Below the pieces are notes generated by a model, which had not been told where the DNA came from, did not search any database, and saw only the letters and a program-made list of their open reading frames with translations. The position numbers and the translations under genes are program-made. This document shows, piece after piece, positions 49,627-60,150 of a stretch of 64,000 nt of DNA. Positions within the stretch are counted from its first letter, which is position 1, and each line of letters begins with the position of its first letter. Origin of the DNA: an uncultured Clostridia bacterium (lineage in GTDB: Bacteria; Bacillota; Clostridia; Oscillospirales; Acutalibacteraceae); the NCBI GenBank assembly GCA_904399395.1, contig CAJFPJ010000005.1:1-64000 (forward strand), in the 5' to 3' direction.

Positions 49627-51744
49627 ATGGAAGAAAAAAAGAAATCCAAGGGCCGCACTCTTCTTCTGGTGCTGATGCCCCTTCTTATACTGGGTGTATA
49701 TGTGCTGCGCCTTTACGACTGGCAGATCCTCAACGGTGCGGAGTGGCTGGCTACCGCAGACCATTCCACCCAGACCGTAGTTCCCATGGAGGCCGCTCGA
49801 GGTGAGATTCTGGACTGCAACGGCAATCCTCTGGCCGTAAACAAGACCAGTTACTCCGTAGTATTCAACTGGCTCTATATGAAACAAGAAACCTCTGAAG
49901 AGACGGTTAAAACGGAAAATGCCACCATCCTGAGCCTTATACAGCTGTTGGATGAAGAAAATATTCCCTGGCTGGATACACTCCCTATCACCATCGATAA
50001 AGACGGCAACTATCAGTTTAAAGAGGATTCCGACCGGGAAATCAACACTCTGAAAGGCAAGGACTATGCAGATGTAAACAGCTATGCCTCTGCGGAAATC
50101 TGCATGCAAAATCTGATTGAAAAATATCAGGTGGAGGGATACTCCAAGGAAGAAACCAGGGATATTGTCTCTGTGCGCTACAATATGGTAAAGGAGCAGT
50201 TCGGCATCTCCTCCCCCTATACCTTTGCAGAGGATATCCCCTTGGATCTGGTCACCGTTATCAGCGAAAATTCCTCTAAACTTCCGGGCGTCACTGTGGA
50301 TGTTACCACCACCCGAGAATATTACGATACGTCTCTCATTCCACAGATCGTGGGTCAGATGGGCAAAATCAACTCCCTTGAAGAATACAATGAGTTGAAG
50401 GATAAAGGATATTCCTACGACGATTTATTGGGTAGAAGCGGTATCGAAGGGGCCTACGAAGATACTCTCAGAGGGAAGGCCGGGGAAAAGCTTGTGGAAA
50501 CCACCTCTACAGGCCAGCTGGCCAGCGAAACCGTGACAAAAGCACCCGAGGCCGGCAGCACCATTTATCTCACCATAGACAGCAATCTGCAGCGGGTGGC
50601 CAATGCCTCTCTGGAAAAAAACATAAAAGCCACCCGTGAAAATGGAGAAAGGCTCTGTGCCCAGAATTACAGAGGCTCGGATTCGGGCTGGGGTGAAGAC
50701 TGCTGGGAAGGCGGCGCCGTGGTTCTGGATGTAAAGACCGGTGGTGTGCTGGCAGCAGGCTCCGCGCCTGGATATGACGGTCTCAAGGCCCAGGAGGATT
50801 CTAACTACTATGCTTCTCTGCTAGAGCAAAAGGGTAATCCTCTGGTGAACAAGGCCTTTAGTGGAACCTTCACCCCCGGTTCCTGCTTCAAACCTGTCGT
50901 GGCCTGTGCCGCCCTGGAAGAAGGCTGCATCACCAATTCCACCGTGATCACCTGCCGCAGAAAATACGACCGATTTGAAAACGACAATTTCCACACCTGT
51001 CTAGGGTATCACGGGCCCATCACCCTGCGGACCGCACTGGCCAAATCCTGTAACGTATTTTTTTATGAAACAGGCTACCGGCTGGGTATCGATGCTCTCA
51101 ATCTCTACTGCCAACGTTTTGGCCTAGGTGTAAAGACCGGTGTAGAAACCGGGGAAAGCGCTGGTATTTTAGCGGGCCCCGAAACGAAAAACGGCGTCTG
51201 GCGGGATGGCGACACACTGAACGCTGCTATCGGCCAGAGCGACTATACCTTCACCCCCCTGCAACTGGCCACTATGGCGGCCACTATCGCTAATGATGGC
51301 ACCCGCCTGAAGACCACTGTCATCAAGCAGATCACCGATTATACCCGCACCGAAGTGCTGGAGGAAATAACGCCTACCGTAGCTGATACAGTGGAGGTAT
51401 CGCAGGAAAATATCGATTATGTTAAAGACGGCATGGAGGCCGTTGTCACTGAAGGTACGGCGGAAACTTCTCTGGGAAACTATCCTGTGAAGGTAGCGGG
51501 TAAGACCGGCACCGCCCAGACCAACGGCTCTGACAACGTAGTCTTCGTCGGATATGCTCCGGCAGATAACCCCGAGATCGCCGTGGCCGTTGTTCTGGAT
51601 CACGGAGCTACCAGCTCCTATTGCCAAAATGTGGTGGTCGATATACTCAATGCGTATTTTTACGATGCCACTGTGGATGAAGAGGGTAATATCGTAGTGC
51701 CAAGCAAAGATGAGGGCAACAGTGGTTCCTCTTCCGCAGAATAA
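49627..51744 (+). CDS. mrdA: Penicillin-binding protein 2 (class B transpeptidase)
   Basis: GTFTPGSCFKPVVACAAL (SxxK-type), AKSCNVFFYE (SxN), VAGKTGTAQT (KTG). Confidence 0.88.
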   Translation: MEEKKKSKGRTLLLVLMPLLILGVYVLRLYDWQILNGAEWLATADHSTQTVVPMEAARGEILDCNGNPLAVNKTSYSVVFNWLYMKQETSEETVKTENATILSLIQLLDEENIPWLDTLPITIDKDGNYQFKEDSDREINTLKGKDYADVNSYASAEICMQNLIEKYQVEGYSKEETRDIVSVRYNMVKEQFGISSPYTFAEDIPLDLVTVISENSSKLPGVTVDVTTTREYYDTSLIPQIVGQMGKINSLEEYNELKDKGYSYDDLLGRSGIEGAYEDTLRGKAGEKLVETTSTGQLASETVTKAPEAGSTIYLTIDSNLQRVANASLEKNIKATRENGERLCAQNYRGSDSGWGEDCWEGGAVVLDVKTGGVLAAGSAPGYDGLKAQEDSNYYASLLEQKGNPLVNKAFSGTFTPGSCFKPVVACAALEEGCITNSTVITCRRKYDRFENDNFHTCLGYHGPITLRTALAKSCNVFFYETGYRLGIDALNLYCQRFGLGVKTGVETGESAGILAGPETKNGVWRDGDTLNAAIGQSDYTFTPLQLATMAATIANDGTRLKTTVIKQITDYTRTEVLEEITPTVADTVEVSQENIDYVKDGMEAVVTEGTAETSLGNYPVKVAGKTGTAQTNGSDNVVFVGYAPADNPEIAVAVVLDHGATSSYCQNVVVDILNAYFYDATVDEEGNIVVPSKDEGNSGSSSAE

Positions 51745-52029
51745 AAAATATGAAGGTGCACAGAACACAGAAGACTAAGCTTCTGCTGCGGCGTGGATAC
51801 TGGGAAGTGTCCACATGTGCGTTATAACATAAATTCTTTCTTTTTTGTTGATTCTGCTGTTTTATCTTTCGGTCATTCCGGGAATTCATACAGAGGGCTT
51901 GTGCATCTTGCTGGGAATTCCCGGTTCCTTTTGGTATTCATACTGAAAAATACAAAGAACGCCGTCTTCCTGCAAAAAGTTTTTGCTTTCTTGGGCGGTT
52001 TGTGTTAGTATTAAGATGAGGTTGTATCT

Positions 52030-52776
52030 ATGGGAGCTGTTACGTGCATAACATCAGGAAAGGGTGGAGTGGGGAAATCCTCCCTGTGCGCTGGTTTAGG
52101 CGCCGCCCTTACGAAACGCGGCCGGAGAGTCCTTCTAATAGACGGGGACGCCGGTCTTCCTGCGTTGGATGTGTTTCTCTCCTGTGCAGAGGAGAGGGTC
52201 TATGACATTGCCGACGTGATAGCAGGCCGTGCCTCCATAAAAGACGCCCTATACTCCTGCCCATGGGCAGAGGGATTATGGCTTCTGCCCGCTCCTTCCC
52301 GGGAAGAGGATTGTATCAGCCCCCTTCTTATGAAGCAGGTGGCGGATCTTTTAATTCCTTATTACGACCATATCCTGATCGATTGTCCCGCCGGGCTGGG
52401 AACCGGTTTCCAAAGCGCCTCCTCTGCTGCTCAGCGGGCTTTGGTGGTTGCTACGCCTGATCCGGTCTGTATCCGAGCCAGCGCCAAAACCCGGTTGGAA
52501 CTGGAAGCGGCGGGAATTTCTCAGCAACGGCTGGTTATCAATCGCTTTCGAGCGGAAAGCTTCCGATCCCAGAAGGTATTCCCCGATTTGGACGCTGTGA
52601 TCGACTCCGCAGGGATCCGATTGATCGCTGTTATTCCGGAGGATGGGGAGTTGCCTTCCTGTGAAGCCTCCGGTACTCCTCTGCCTTCCCATTCCAAAGC
52701 CGCCCTGGCCTTTGACCGGCTGGCTGCCCGGCTGGAGGGAGAGCAGATTCCTCTTGCTCCCTTGCATAAGTTCTAA
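52030..52776 (+). CDS. minD: MinD-like ParA/MinD-family ATPase
   Basis: CITSGKGGVGKSSLCAGLGAAL deviant Walker A; LLIDGDAGLPALDVFL; ILIDCPAGLGTGF; VINRFR. Confidence 0.8.
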   Translation: MGAVTCITSGKGGVGKSSLCAGLGAALTKRGRRVLLIDGDAGLPALDVFLSCAEERVYDIADVIAGRASIKDALYSCPWAEGLWLLPAPSREEDCISPLLMKQVADLLIPYYDHILIDCPAGLGTGFQSASSAAQRALVVATPDPVCIRASAKTRLELEAAGISQQRLVINRFRAESFRSQKVFPDLDAVIDSAGIRLIAVIPEDGELPSCEASGTPLPSHSKAALAFDRLAARLEGEQIPLAPLHKF

Positions 52777-52839
52777 GGTTAGAGCTAGCCGCTTTGGCTG
52801 GCACATCTTATTATCATTCTATAAAGGAGGAACTCATAG

Positions 52840-53238
52840 ATGAATATTGCGCTGATCGCTCACGATTCCAAGAAAGAATTAATGGTTCAGTTCTGCATTG
52901 CTTATTGCGGCGTATTGAGCCGCCATTTTCTCTGCGCTACAGGTACTACCGGCAAAATGGTATCCGAGGCGACCGGCCTGCAGATCCAAAAGTTTTTAAG
53001 CGGCCCTCAGGGCGGGGATCAGCAGATCGCAGCCCGGATCGCCTGTAACGAAGTGGATTTGCTTCTTTTCTTCCGGGATCCTCTTACTCCCAAGCCCCAT
53101 GAACCCAATGATATGAATCTTCTCCGCCTCTGTGATGTGCATAATATCCCTGTGGCTACCAATATCGCCACGGCAGAGGTTCTGATCCATGGCCTGGAGC
53201 GGGGCGATTTGGATTGGAGAAACTACGTGCGGGAATAA
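52840..53238 (+). CDS. mgsA: Methylglyoxal synthase
   Basis: [67 protein letters not shown]. Confidence 0.95.
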   Translation: MNIALIAHDSKKELMVQFCIAYCGVLSRHFLCATGTTGKMVSEATGLQIQKFLSGPQGGDQQIAARIACNEVDLLLFFRDPLTPKPHEPNDMNLLRLCDVHNIPVATNIATAEVLIHGLERGDLDWRNYVRE

Positions 53239-53539
53239 TCTTTTCCAGTGCTGGGCTTTGCAATTTTGCAGAATTCCAGTATCTTGACACGTGAATTTTT
53301 GCGTTTTTCAGACATCTTTGCGATGTTAAAGACCTTAAAAAAGTTTTATCGTATTCTCCCGTTCTTATGCCGCTGCATTGGTATGTGTAATACACACTTG
53401 CATACTTTGTGCAGCACCCGTCAGATTCTTCACTGGAAAAACAGACAGAAGAATTAAAAGAACACCACGACACCGGCATGCAGAATATGGGATCTGCCGA
53501 TGAGCCGCTGAAGTGCAGGTAAGAGATCCCTTGTTATAC

Positions 53540-53836
53540 CGGGTGCTGAACGGACCGAGTAACCGATTTTTCCCGCCACAGAGAGGGGTGCAAAGTTGAG
53601 AGCGCCCTGCGAAGGAGATCGGTGAAGACAGCCGGGAGCCCGGGCGCTTCCCTCCGCTTGAGGGAGAAAAAAGGGAAAGCTGAAGGAATCCTTTCTTCCT
53701 CCGTTATCCTTGTTGCGGTTTTCTCCGCATGGATGCAGAGGCACATTAGAAGTACAGAACTCAGTTTTCTGAAAAAGGGTGGCACCGCGGGGTTGATTCC
53801 TCGTCCCTTTGCATTTGCGGGGACGGGGTTTTTTTC
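53540..53836 (+). ncRNA. T-box leader upstream of hisS-aspS
   Basis: T-box sequence AGGGTGGCACCGCGG (53776-53790); terminator CCTCGTCCC...GGGACGGGG+T7 (53799-53836); GAGTA plus ACCGAT/ATCGGT stem flanking candidate specifier loop GAA-GAC. Confidence 0.88.
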
Positions 53837-54006
53837 TATCTATATATTACTGTATTATTGTATTTCTATCCCGCGTTGTTTTCATTTCTCCATCTCAATT
53901 ACCTCCGATAGAAAAGAACAAAGCAAAATTATACAATTCGTATTTAATTTTTCCATTAATATAATTTGTATATATTCAGGCAAACAGAAAGAAAGGATGA
54001 TTACAA

Positions 54007-55323
54007 ATGGCACTGCTCACACAGGCCCCCAGGGGCACACAGGACATCCTGCCGGCAGAAGCAGTCAAATGGCAGAAGCTGGAAGAGATTATGCGTCAGG
54101 AAGCCCACCTGCAAGGCTTCGGGGAAATACGCACCCCTGTGTTTGAGCATACAGAGCTCTTTCTGCGCAGCGTAGGGGAAACCACAGACGTGGTGCAGAA
54201 GGAAATGTATACCTTTAAAGATAAGGGGGATCGTTCCATCACCTTGCGGCCTGAGGGCACAGCGGGTGCTGTTCGCGCTATGCTGGAGCATGGCCTGTAT
54301 AACGATGGTCTCCCTCTGAAGCTTTACTATTTCACTTCCTGCTATCGCTACGAAAAGGCTCAGAAGGGCCGCCTGCGGGAGTTCCATCAATTTGGTGTGG
54401 AGATGTTCGGCAGCGCCTCTCCTCTGTCGGACGCACAGGTGATCGCTCTGGCAGCATCTGTCTTTCAGAGGCTGGGAATCCGGGATCTTAGCCTGGAGAT
54501 CAATTCCATAGGCTGCCCCACTTGCAGATCCCGTTATACCGCCGCTCTGAAAGAATATTTTTCCGCTTACAAAGATCAGCTCTGTGACACCTGCCTTTCC
54601 CGGCTGGATAGGAACCCCATGCGTATTCTGGACTGCAAAAGCCCTGTATGCGCCGGGATTGCAGAAGGGGCGCCCCACGTGCTGGATTATTTGTGTGAGG
54701 ATTGCGCCGCCCATTTTGAAGGCGTTAAGCGCTCGTTGGAGGAAATCGGCATTCCCTTTACAGTAAATCCCACCATCGTGCGCGGGTTGGATTATTACAC
54801 CCGCACCGTGTTCGAGTTTGTCAGCCGGGCCACCGGCTCCCCTCTTACTGTCTGCGGCGGCGGCCGCTACGATGGCCTGGTAGAGGAAATAGGCGGGCCC
54901 TCCATGCCGGCGCTGGGCTTCGGCCTTGGCCTGGAGCGGGCTCTCATGGTTCTGGACGCCCAAAAGGTAAAGCTGGAGGATACGAACCCTTGCAAGGTAT
55001 TTATCGCTGCTCTGGGGGAAAAGGCATCCTTTGCGGCCTTCCGCATGGCTCACGAGCTGCGCCTTTCCGGCATACCGGCTGCCTGCGATGTCAACGGCAG
55101 GGGCCTTAAGGCGCAGATGAAATACGCTGATAAAATCCACGCGGCCTATAGTATGGTTCTAGGAGATAATGAGCTGGAAAGCGGGGAGGCCGTTCTCAAA
55201 AATATGGAAACGGGAGAAAAACACACTGTCTTTATCGGGGATGGCTTCCTGGAACAATTTGCAGCTATCGAAGCGGAGGACGATCTGAAAAGAGATTTCC
55301 CCCAGCTTACCCAGGAAGAATAA
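54007..55323 (+). CDS. hisS: Histidyl-tRNA synthetase
   Basis: RGTQDILPAEAVKWQ, LRPEGTAGAVRAML, YRYEKAQKGRLREFHQFGVEMFG, VRGLDYYTRTVFEF. Confidence 0.96.
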   Translation: MALLTQAPRGTQDILPAEAVKWQKLEEIMRQEAHLQGFGEIRTPVFEHTELFLRSVGETTDVVQKEMYTFKDKGDRSITLRPEGTAGAVRAMLEHGLYNDGLPLKLYYFTSCYRYEKAQKGRLREFHQFGVEMFGSASPLSDAQVIALAASVFQRLGIRDLSLEINSIGCPTCRSRYTAALKEYFSAYKDQLCDTCLSRLDRNPMRILDCKSPVCAGIAEGAPHVLDYLCEDCAAHFEGVKRSLEEIGIPFTVNPTIVRGLDYYTRTVFEFVSRATGSPLTVCGGGRYDGLVEEIGGPSMPALGFGLGLERALMVLDAQKVKLEDTNPCKVFIAALGEKASFAAFRMAHELRLSGIPAACDVNGRGLKAQMKYADKIHAAYSMVLGDNELESGEAVLKNMETGEKHTVFIGDGFLEQFAAIEAEDDLKRDFPQLTQEE

Positions 55324-55533
55324 TTCTGAAAGCGAGGCTCGGGCACTCCAGCTCAATGGTGGTATTGCTGTATTGTTGCCAGCCCGAAAGGATTCGGGGC
55401 TGGAACATGCGGAAATAGTAAACACATGGAGCCGATTGGATACATCGCGTACCGGGCATGTGCCCGAGCATTTGGCTTGAAGCAGCCAGAAACATCAAAA
55501 AAGAGTATCAAAGGAATTTCGGAGGGAACTGAT

Positions 55534-57363
55534 ATGGAAAATACAGGATTTGCGGAAACTATGGCGGGCATTTCCCGCACCCATTACTGCGGGGAGCTCC
55601 GCCCCGCTCATATCGGCCAGGAGGTTACTGTCTGCGGGTGGGTCCAGCGCCAGAGGGACCTGGGACAGCTGATCTTTATCGACCTGCGGGACAGAACCGG
55701 CATTGTGCAGCTGGCCTTTGATGATGAAAGCAAAACCGATCTTTTTGAAAAAGCCTTCACGGCCCGAGCGGAATTTGTGCTGGCTGCAAAAGGCCTCGTG
55801 CGGGAGCGGGCCTCCAAGAATATGGAGATCCCCACCGGTGAAATCGAGATAGAGGTCAGCGAGCTGCGGGTGCTGGCCCGGTCCGAAACACCTCCCTTTG
55901 CTATTGAAGAGGATTCCAACGTAAATATGGCTACCCGGCTGAAATACCGCTATCTGGATCTCCGGCGGCCGGACATGCAGCGCATTCTTATGGCTCGCCA
56001 CCGTATAGCCAAGACGGCCCGGGACTATTTTGATGAAAACGGCTTTTTGGAGATTGAGACCCCCGATCTGATCAAATCCACCCCTGAGGGTGCCAGGGAT
56101 TATCTGGTGCCCAGCCGCGTATTCCCCGGGGAATTCTTTGCCCTTCCCCAGAGCCCCCAGCTCTATAAACAGCTTTTGATGGTCTCTGGTTTCGACCGCT
56201 ATATGCAGGTGGCCCGCTGCTTCCGGGACGAGGATCTCCGGGCCGACCGGCAGCCGGAATTCACCCAGATTGACTTTGAAATGAGCTTTGTGGAACAGGA
56301 AGATGTGATGGCTATAGGAGAAGGCTTTATCCAGAGAGCCTATAAAGAAGTGCGGGGTATCGATATCCCCCTTCCTCTGCCCAGAATGACCTGGCAGGAG
56401 GCCATGGAGCGCTTCGGCTCTGATAAGCCTGATCTCCGTTTCGGAATGGAGCTCCGCAACGTAAGCAGCTGTGTGGAAAAGACAGAATTCAAAGTGTTCC
56501 AGGGCGCTTTGCAGGGCGGCGGCTCTGTGCGGGGCATTAACGGCAAGGGCCTTGCGGAAAAACTCTCCCGCAAAGAAATCGATAAGCTGGGAGAATGGAT
56601 CAAGGCTTACGGCGCCAAGGGTCTGGCATGGACCAGGCTTGCGGAAAAGGAAACCAGCAGCTATGAAAAGTTTCTCTCGCCGGAAGAGGCTGCCGCTATT
56701 CGGGAAGCTCTTTCCGCTCAGCCTGGAGACGTGCTGTTCCTGGTGGCCAGCGATGAGGATGCAACTGTCTTTGCCGCTCTGGGCGCTTTGCGCTGCGAGC
56801 TGGCCCGCCGTTTCGAGCTCATCGATGCAAGCCGCCCCTGCCTGCTGTGGGTGACGGACTTCCCTATGTTTGAATACAGCAAGGAGGAAGGGCGCTGGAT
56901 GGCCACGCATCATCCCTTTACCATGCCCAACCCAGAGGATCTGGATAAGCTGGAAAGCGATCCGGGCTCTGTGCGCTCCCTTGCCTACGATATGGTCATA
57001 GACGGCTATGAGGCGGGCGGCGGCAGCATTCGTATCCATGACACCAACCTGCAGGAGCGTATGCTGGAGGCACTGGGCTTTGAAAAGGAGGATGCCCAGA
57101 ACCGCTTCGGCTTCCTGCTGGATGCCTTGAAATTTGGCGCTCCGCCCCATGGCGGAATGGCCTGGGGTCTGGAACGGCTGGTGATGGTGCTTATGGGCGT
57201 CAGCGATATGCGCGATGTGATCGCCTTCCCCAAGGTGGCTTCTTCCGCCGACCTGATGAGCCAGGCTCCCGCGCCTGTGGACGAAAAACAGCTGGAAGAA
57301 CTGGGAATCCGTTTGGCGCCTCAGGATACCTCTAAAGCACAGAGAGAGGAAACCGCAGACTGA
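55534..57363 (+). CDS. aspS: Aspartyl-tRNA synthetase
   Basis: CGWVQRQRDLGQLIFIDLRDRTGIVQL, PQLYKQLLMVSGFDRYMQVARCFRDEDLRADRQPEFTQID, GMAWGLERLVMVLMG. Confidence 0.96.
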   Translation: MENTGFAETMAGISRTHYCGELRPAHIGQEVTVCGWVQRQRDLGQLIFIDLRDRTGIVQLAFDDESKTDLFEKAFTARAEFVLAAKGLVRERASKNMEIPTGEIEIEVSELRVLARSETPPFAIEEDSNVNMATRLKYRYLDLRRPDMQRILMARHRIAKTARDYFDENGFLEIETPDLIKSTPEGARDYLVPSRVFPGEFFALPQSPQLYKQLLMVSGFDRYMQVARCFRDEDLRADRQPEFTQIDFEMSFVEQEDVMAIGEGFIQRAYKEVRGIDIPLPLPRMTWQEAMERFGSDKPDLRFGMELRNVSSCVEKTEFKVFQGALQGGGSVRGINGKGLAEKLSRKEIDKLGEWIKAYGAKGLAWTRLAEKETSSYEKFLSPEEAAAIREALSAQPGDVLFLVASDEDATVFAALGALRCELARRFELIDASRPCLLWVTDFPMFEYSKEEGRWMATHHPFTMPNPEDLDKLESDPGSVRSLAYDMVIDGYEAGGGSIRIHDTNLQERMLEALGFEKEDAQNRFGFLLDALKFGAPPHGGMAWGLERLVMVLMGVSDMRDVIAFPKVASSADLMSQAPAPVDEKQLEELGIRLAPQDTSKAQREETAD

Positions 57364-57412
57364 ATCTGCCTTATATTACACTAACCGGCAGAGGGGGAAA
57401 GGAGGAAATCCC

Positions 57413-58141
57413 ATGGAAAAGGACTTAAAAGCCCGTCGGCCCAAGATTAATTATCAGAAGAAGCTGGAAGGTATCTTAGCTTCTATTGCCGAGCGGATCG
57501 GGCGGGGAGAGCCTCCCCCCACCCTTTTGCTCCATGGCTGCTGCGCTCCCTGCAGCAGCTATGTGCTGGAATATCTCTCCCGGTATTTTTCTATTACAGA
57601 GCTGTATTATAACCCGAATATTTCTCAAAAAGCAGAGTATGAAAAGCGGGCGGCGGAGCTTCTCCGGCTCACTGCCTCCATGCCCCAGATATACCCTGTG
57701 AAAGTGGAGATTCCACCATGGGATCCAGAACCTTTTCAGCGTATCTCCAATGGCCTGGAAGAAGAACCGGAAGGCGGCGCCCGCTGCCGGGCCTGTTTTG
57801 CCCTGCGTCTGAGGGAAGCAGCCTATGCAGCAAAGGTTGGAGGGTTCGATTATTTTTGCACCACCCTTTCCATCAGCCCTCTGAAGGATTCCCAGCTTCT
57901 GAACCAATTGGGAGAGGCCATTGGGAAGGAACAGGGGGTGCCCTATCTGCCATCGGATTTTAAAAAGAAAGAGGGTTACAAGCGTTCTATAGAACTTTCC
58001 AGAGAATACGGCCTTTACAGGCAGGATTATTGCGGCTGTGAGTTTTCCCAGCGGGAGCGGCTTCGCCAGAAAGTCTCCCAGCAGAAACTATCGGCTGCAA
58101 CTGATGTGGAAAAACCTTCCCTTCTGGAATCTCGCCCATAG
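57413..58141 (+). CDS. queH: Epoxyqueuosine reductase QueH
   Basis: LLLHGCCAPCSSYVLEYL, ITELYYNPNISQKAEYEKR, GARCRACFALRL, RQDYCGCEFS. Confidence 0.88.
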   Translation: MEKDLKARRPKINYQKKLEGILASIAERIGRGEPPPTLLLHGCCAPCSSYVLEYLSRYFSITELYYNPNISQKAEYEKRAAELLRLTASMPQIYPVKVEIPPWDPEPFQRISNGLEEEPEGGARCRACFALRLREAAYAAKVGGFDYFCTTLSISPLKDSQLLNQLGEAIGKEQGVPYLPSDFKKKEGYKRSIELSREYGLYRQDYCGCEFSQRERLRQKVSQQKLSAATDVEKPSLLESRP

Positions 58142-58458
58142 GATGACGGTTCTTTCTTGAATTTGTGTTTTTCCGGCCGCAGGTGGTTGTCCTCTCCTGT
58201 TTAACTTGGTATAATAGAGTAAATAAGATTTTCCCATCACTGGGGCGCCAGATAAGCCGCGTCATACCGGCACAAAAGGAAAGGGGCGCCCCCATTTCCA
58301 TTTCAAGGGAACCCTGCAGCAAATGATGAACGTAAAAAGCAGGTCCTTGTGCGCTGGATACCAGCGCAGAAATCAGATATGGCGCAGAGAGTGTTTGAAA
58401 ATGATTCCATCCGCCTGCGGAAATGCCGCGGCCCGATGGCCAAGGGGGTACGTGTGCT

Positions 58459-58953
58459 TTGAAGAAAGAGAAGGATAGGGAAAAAGAGAAAAAGAAAAAA
58501 CGCATAAAAAAAACCTCTAAAATTCTGGAAAAGACCGGTTTCACAGCTGGCACTGCTTCCTCGAAATCTGCCGGAAAGGAAGCTCTGGACGAAAATACAG
58601 ATCTTTCTCTGCCGGAGCCTTTGGAATATTTTCTTCAATGTGTAGGCGGTAAATGGAAAATGCGTATCCTGTGGGCTTTAAAGGAAGAGGGCAGCTTACG
58701 TTATCGCCTGATACGCAACAAAGTGACCGGTATCACCGATATGATGCTCAGCCAAAGCCTGCGGGAACTTACGGAGTGCGGGCTCACCATTCGCCGCCAG
58801 TTTCAGGAAATTCCCCCCAGGGTGGAATACGAGATTACCGCCGCCGGGCGTGAACTGCTCCCCATATTTGAAAAAATTGTGGAGTGGGAGAAAACTTTCC
58901 GCCCCCTTCTGGAGGAACAGAAAAAAGCTTCTGCTGAATCAGGGAATGACTAA
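58459..58953 (+). CDS. HxlR-type winged-helix regulator with Lys-rich N-terminal extension
   Basis: LEYFLQCVGGKWKMRILWALKEEGSLRYRLIRNKVTGITDMMLSQSLRELTECGLTIRR; TTG start with AAGGGGG upstream. Confidence 0.82.
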   Translation: MKKEKDREKEKKKKRIKKTSKILEKTGFTAGTASSKSAGKEALDENTDLSLPEPLEYFLQCVGGKWKMRILWALKEEGSLRYRLIRNKVTGITDMMLSQSLRELTECGLTIRRQFQEIPPRVEYEITAAGRELLPIFEKIVEWEKTFRPLLEEQKKASAESGND

Positions 58954-59037
58954 CTTCCCTTTTCCCTCCTACAAAGGCTGCCGCGGGAAAAGCATTGAAT
59001 GCAGATCCGAGGATGAAACTGCCGCTATATAAAAAAT

Positions 59038-59072
59038 AAAGGAGCTGTGCAAAAGCACAGCTCCTTTTTTGC
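59038..59072 (+). terminator. Intrinsic terminator
   Basis: AAAGGAGCTGTGC-aaaa-GCACAGCTCCTTTTTT. Confidence 0.8.
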
Positions 59073-59268
59073 AACGTTTTTGGTCGAGCCGTTGCTTGTT
59101 TTTCTCCTGTATGCTATATTGAAAATGCGAATAGAAACTCTTTCATCGCTTGGTGTTATCGATATATTCCATTTTCCATACTGCAGAAGTAAAGAATGCC
59201 GGCGATTGCAATATCTCCCGTTACCTGCGCAGCACATAAAATGCATCTATAAAGAAGGAGGCTTCATC

Positions 59269-59874
59269 ATGAAGAAAGGTGCCGCTTTCGTCTTTCCCCT
59301 TCTTGTAGTATTCCTACATCTTTTCGCCTCCTGCTCCTATGCCCCTTCCGATCCCACTCCCTATATCCCCCAGGAATATAGAGATGCATTTCTGTGTAGC
59401 GGTTCCTTTACTCTGGAGGAAACGAAAGAAGCGGCTCCAGAGGAGGGGAGAAGCTCCCCGTCCCTTCCCCAGGTTCTTTCCGCCTCCTACCGCGTGCGGC
59501 AGGGAAATGCCTTTTACGACATTCGATACAGGGAGGGAGAAAGCCTTTCTGCGGAGCCTGTTTCCGTGGGCCTTTCTTCCCCGGTCACCGCTCCTTCTGA
59601 GCTATCCCTGGAAGGAATTCCAAGCCTTCTGAAAACGATTTGGGAGTTCTCGAAAGTTTCTGAAGGCAGAGAAAAAATTTTTGTTTCCTTTTCTTCTGCG
59701 GGGGAACTCTTCGACCATCTCCCAAACCAGGGGCTTCCCTGCTATGTCTATTCTCTCTCGGAAGAAACGCTTTTCGCCCTTTCCGGCTCGTATGAGGGGA
59801 ATCGTTCTATGGGAACCTGCACTATATCGTCTGAGGATTCCGGAACCCTTTTCTATATTCTAATAGATCTCTGA
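59269..59874 (+). CDS. Hypothetical lipoprotein
   Basis: MKKGAAFVFPLLVVFLHLFASC signal with lipobox; SD AAGGAGG. Confidence 0.6.
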   Translation: MKKGAAFVFPLLVVFLHLFASCSYAPSDPTPYIPQEYRDAFLCSGSFTLEETKEAAPEEGRSSPSLPQVLSASYRVRQGNAFYDIRYREGESLSAEPVSVGLSSPVTAPSELSLEGIPSLLKTIWEFSKVSEGREKIFVSFSSAGELFDHLPNQGLPCYVYSLSEETLFALSGSYEGNRSMGTCTISSEDSGTLFYILIDL

Positions 59875-59995
59875 CCAGCCAATAGCCAGCGCCCAAACAC
59901 ATTGGCAACAGGCAGAATACAGCCATACTCCTAAGGAATTAAGCAGACACAACCCCGATTTCCCATCTGAAAACAAAGAAATAAAGGACAAAAAC

Positions 59996-60036
59996 AGCCC
60001 CCGCAATCCCTTTCGGGATCTGCGGGGGCCGTTGTA
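59996..60036. terminator. Intrinsic terminator between convergent genes
   Basis: GCCCCCGCA-(GATCCC-type inner stem)-TGCGGGGGC. Confidence 0.65.
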
Positions 60037-60150
60037 TATCTGCATAGTATGAAGCAATACCCCGCCGGTCAATCAGGCAATCAAAGAAAACACCTTACAG
60101 ACACTCCTGCCTTTTTGCCGGTTTAGCAAATGCTTGCCAGCCATACACAA

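Noticed and set aside
54001-55140. 379-aa minus-strand ORF
   Set aside because: Antisense shadow of hisS.
55495-57150. 551-aa minus-strand ORF
   Set aside because: Antisense shadow of aspS produced by GC-rich codon bias.
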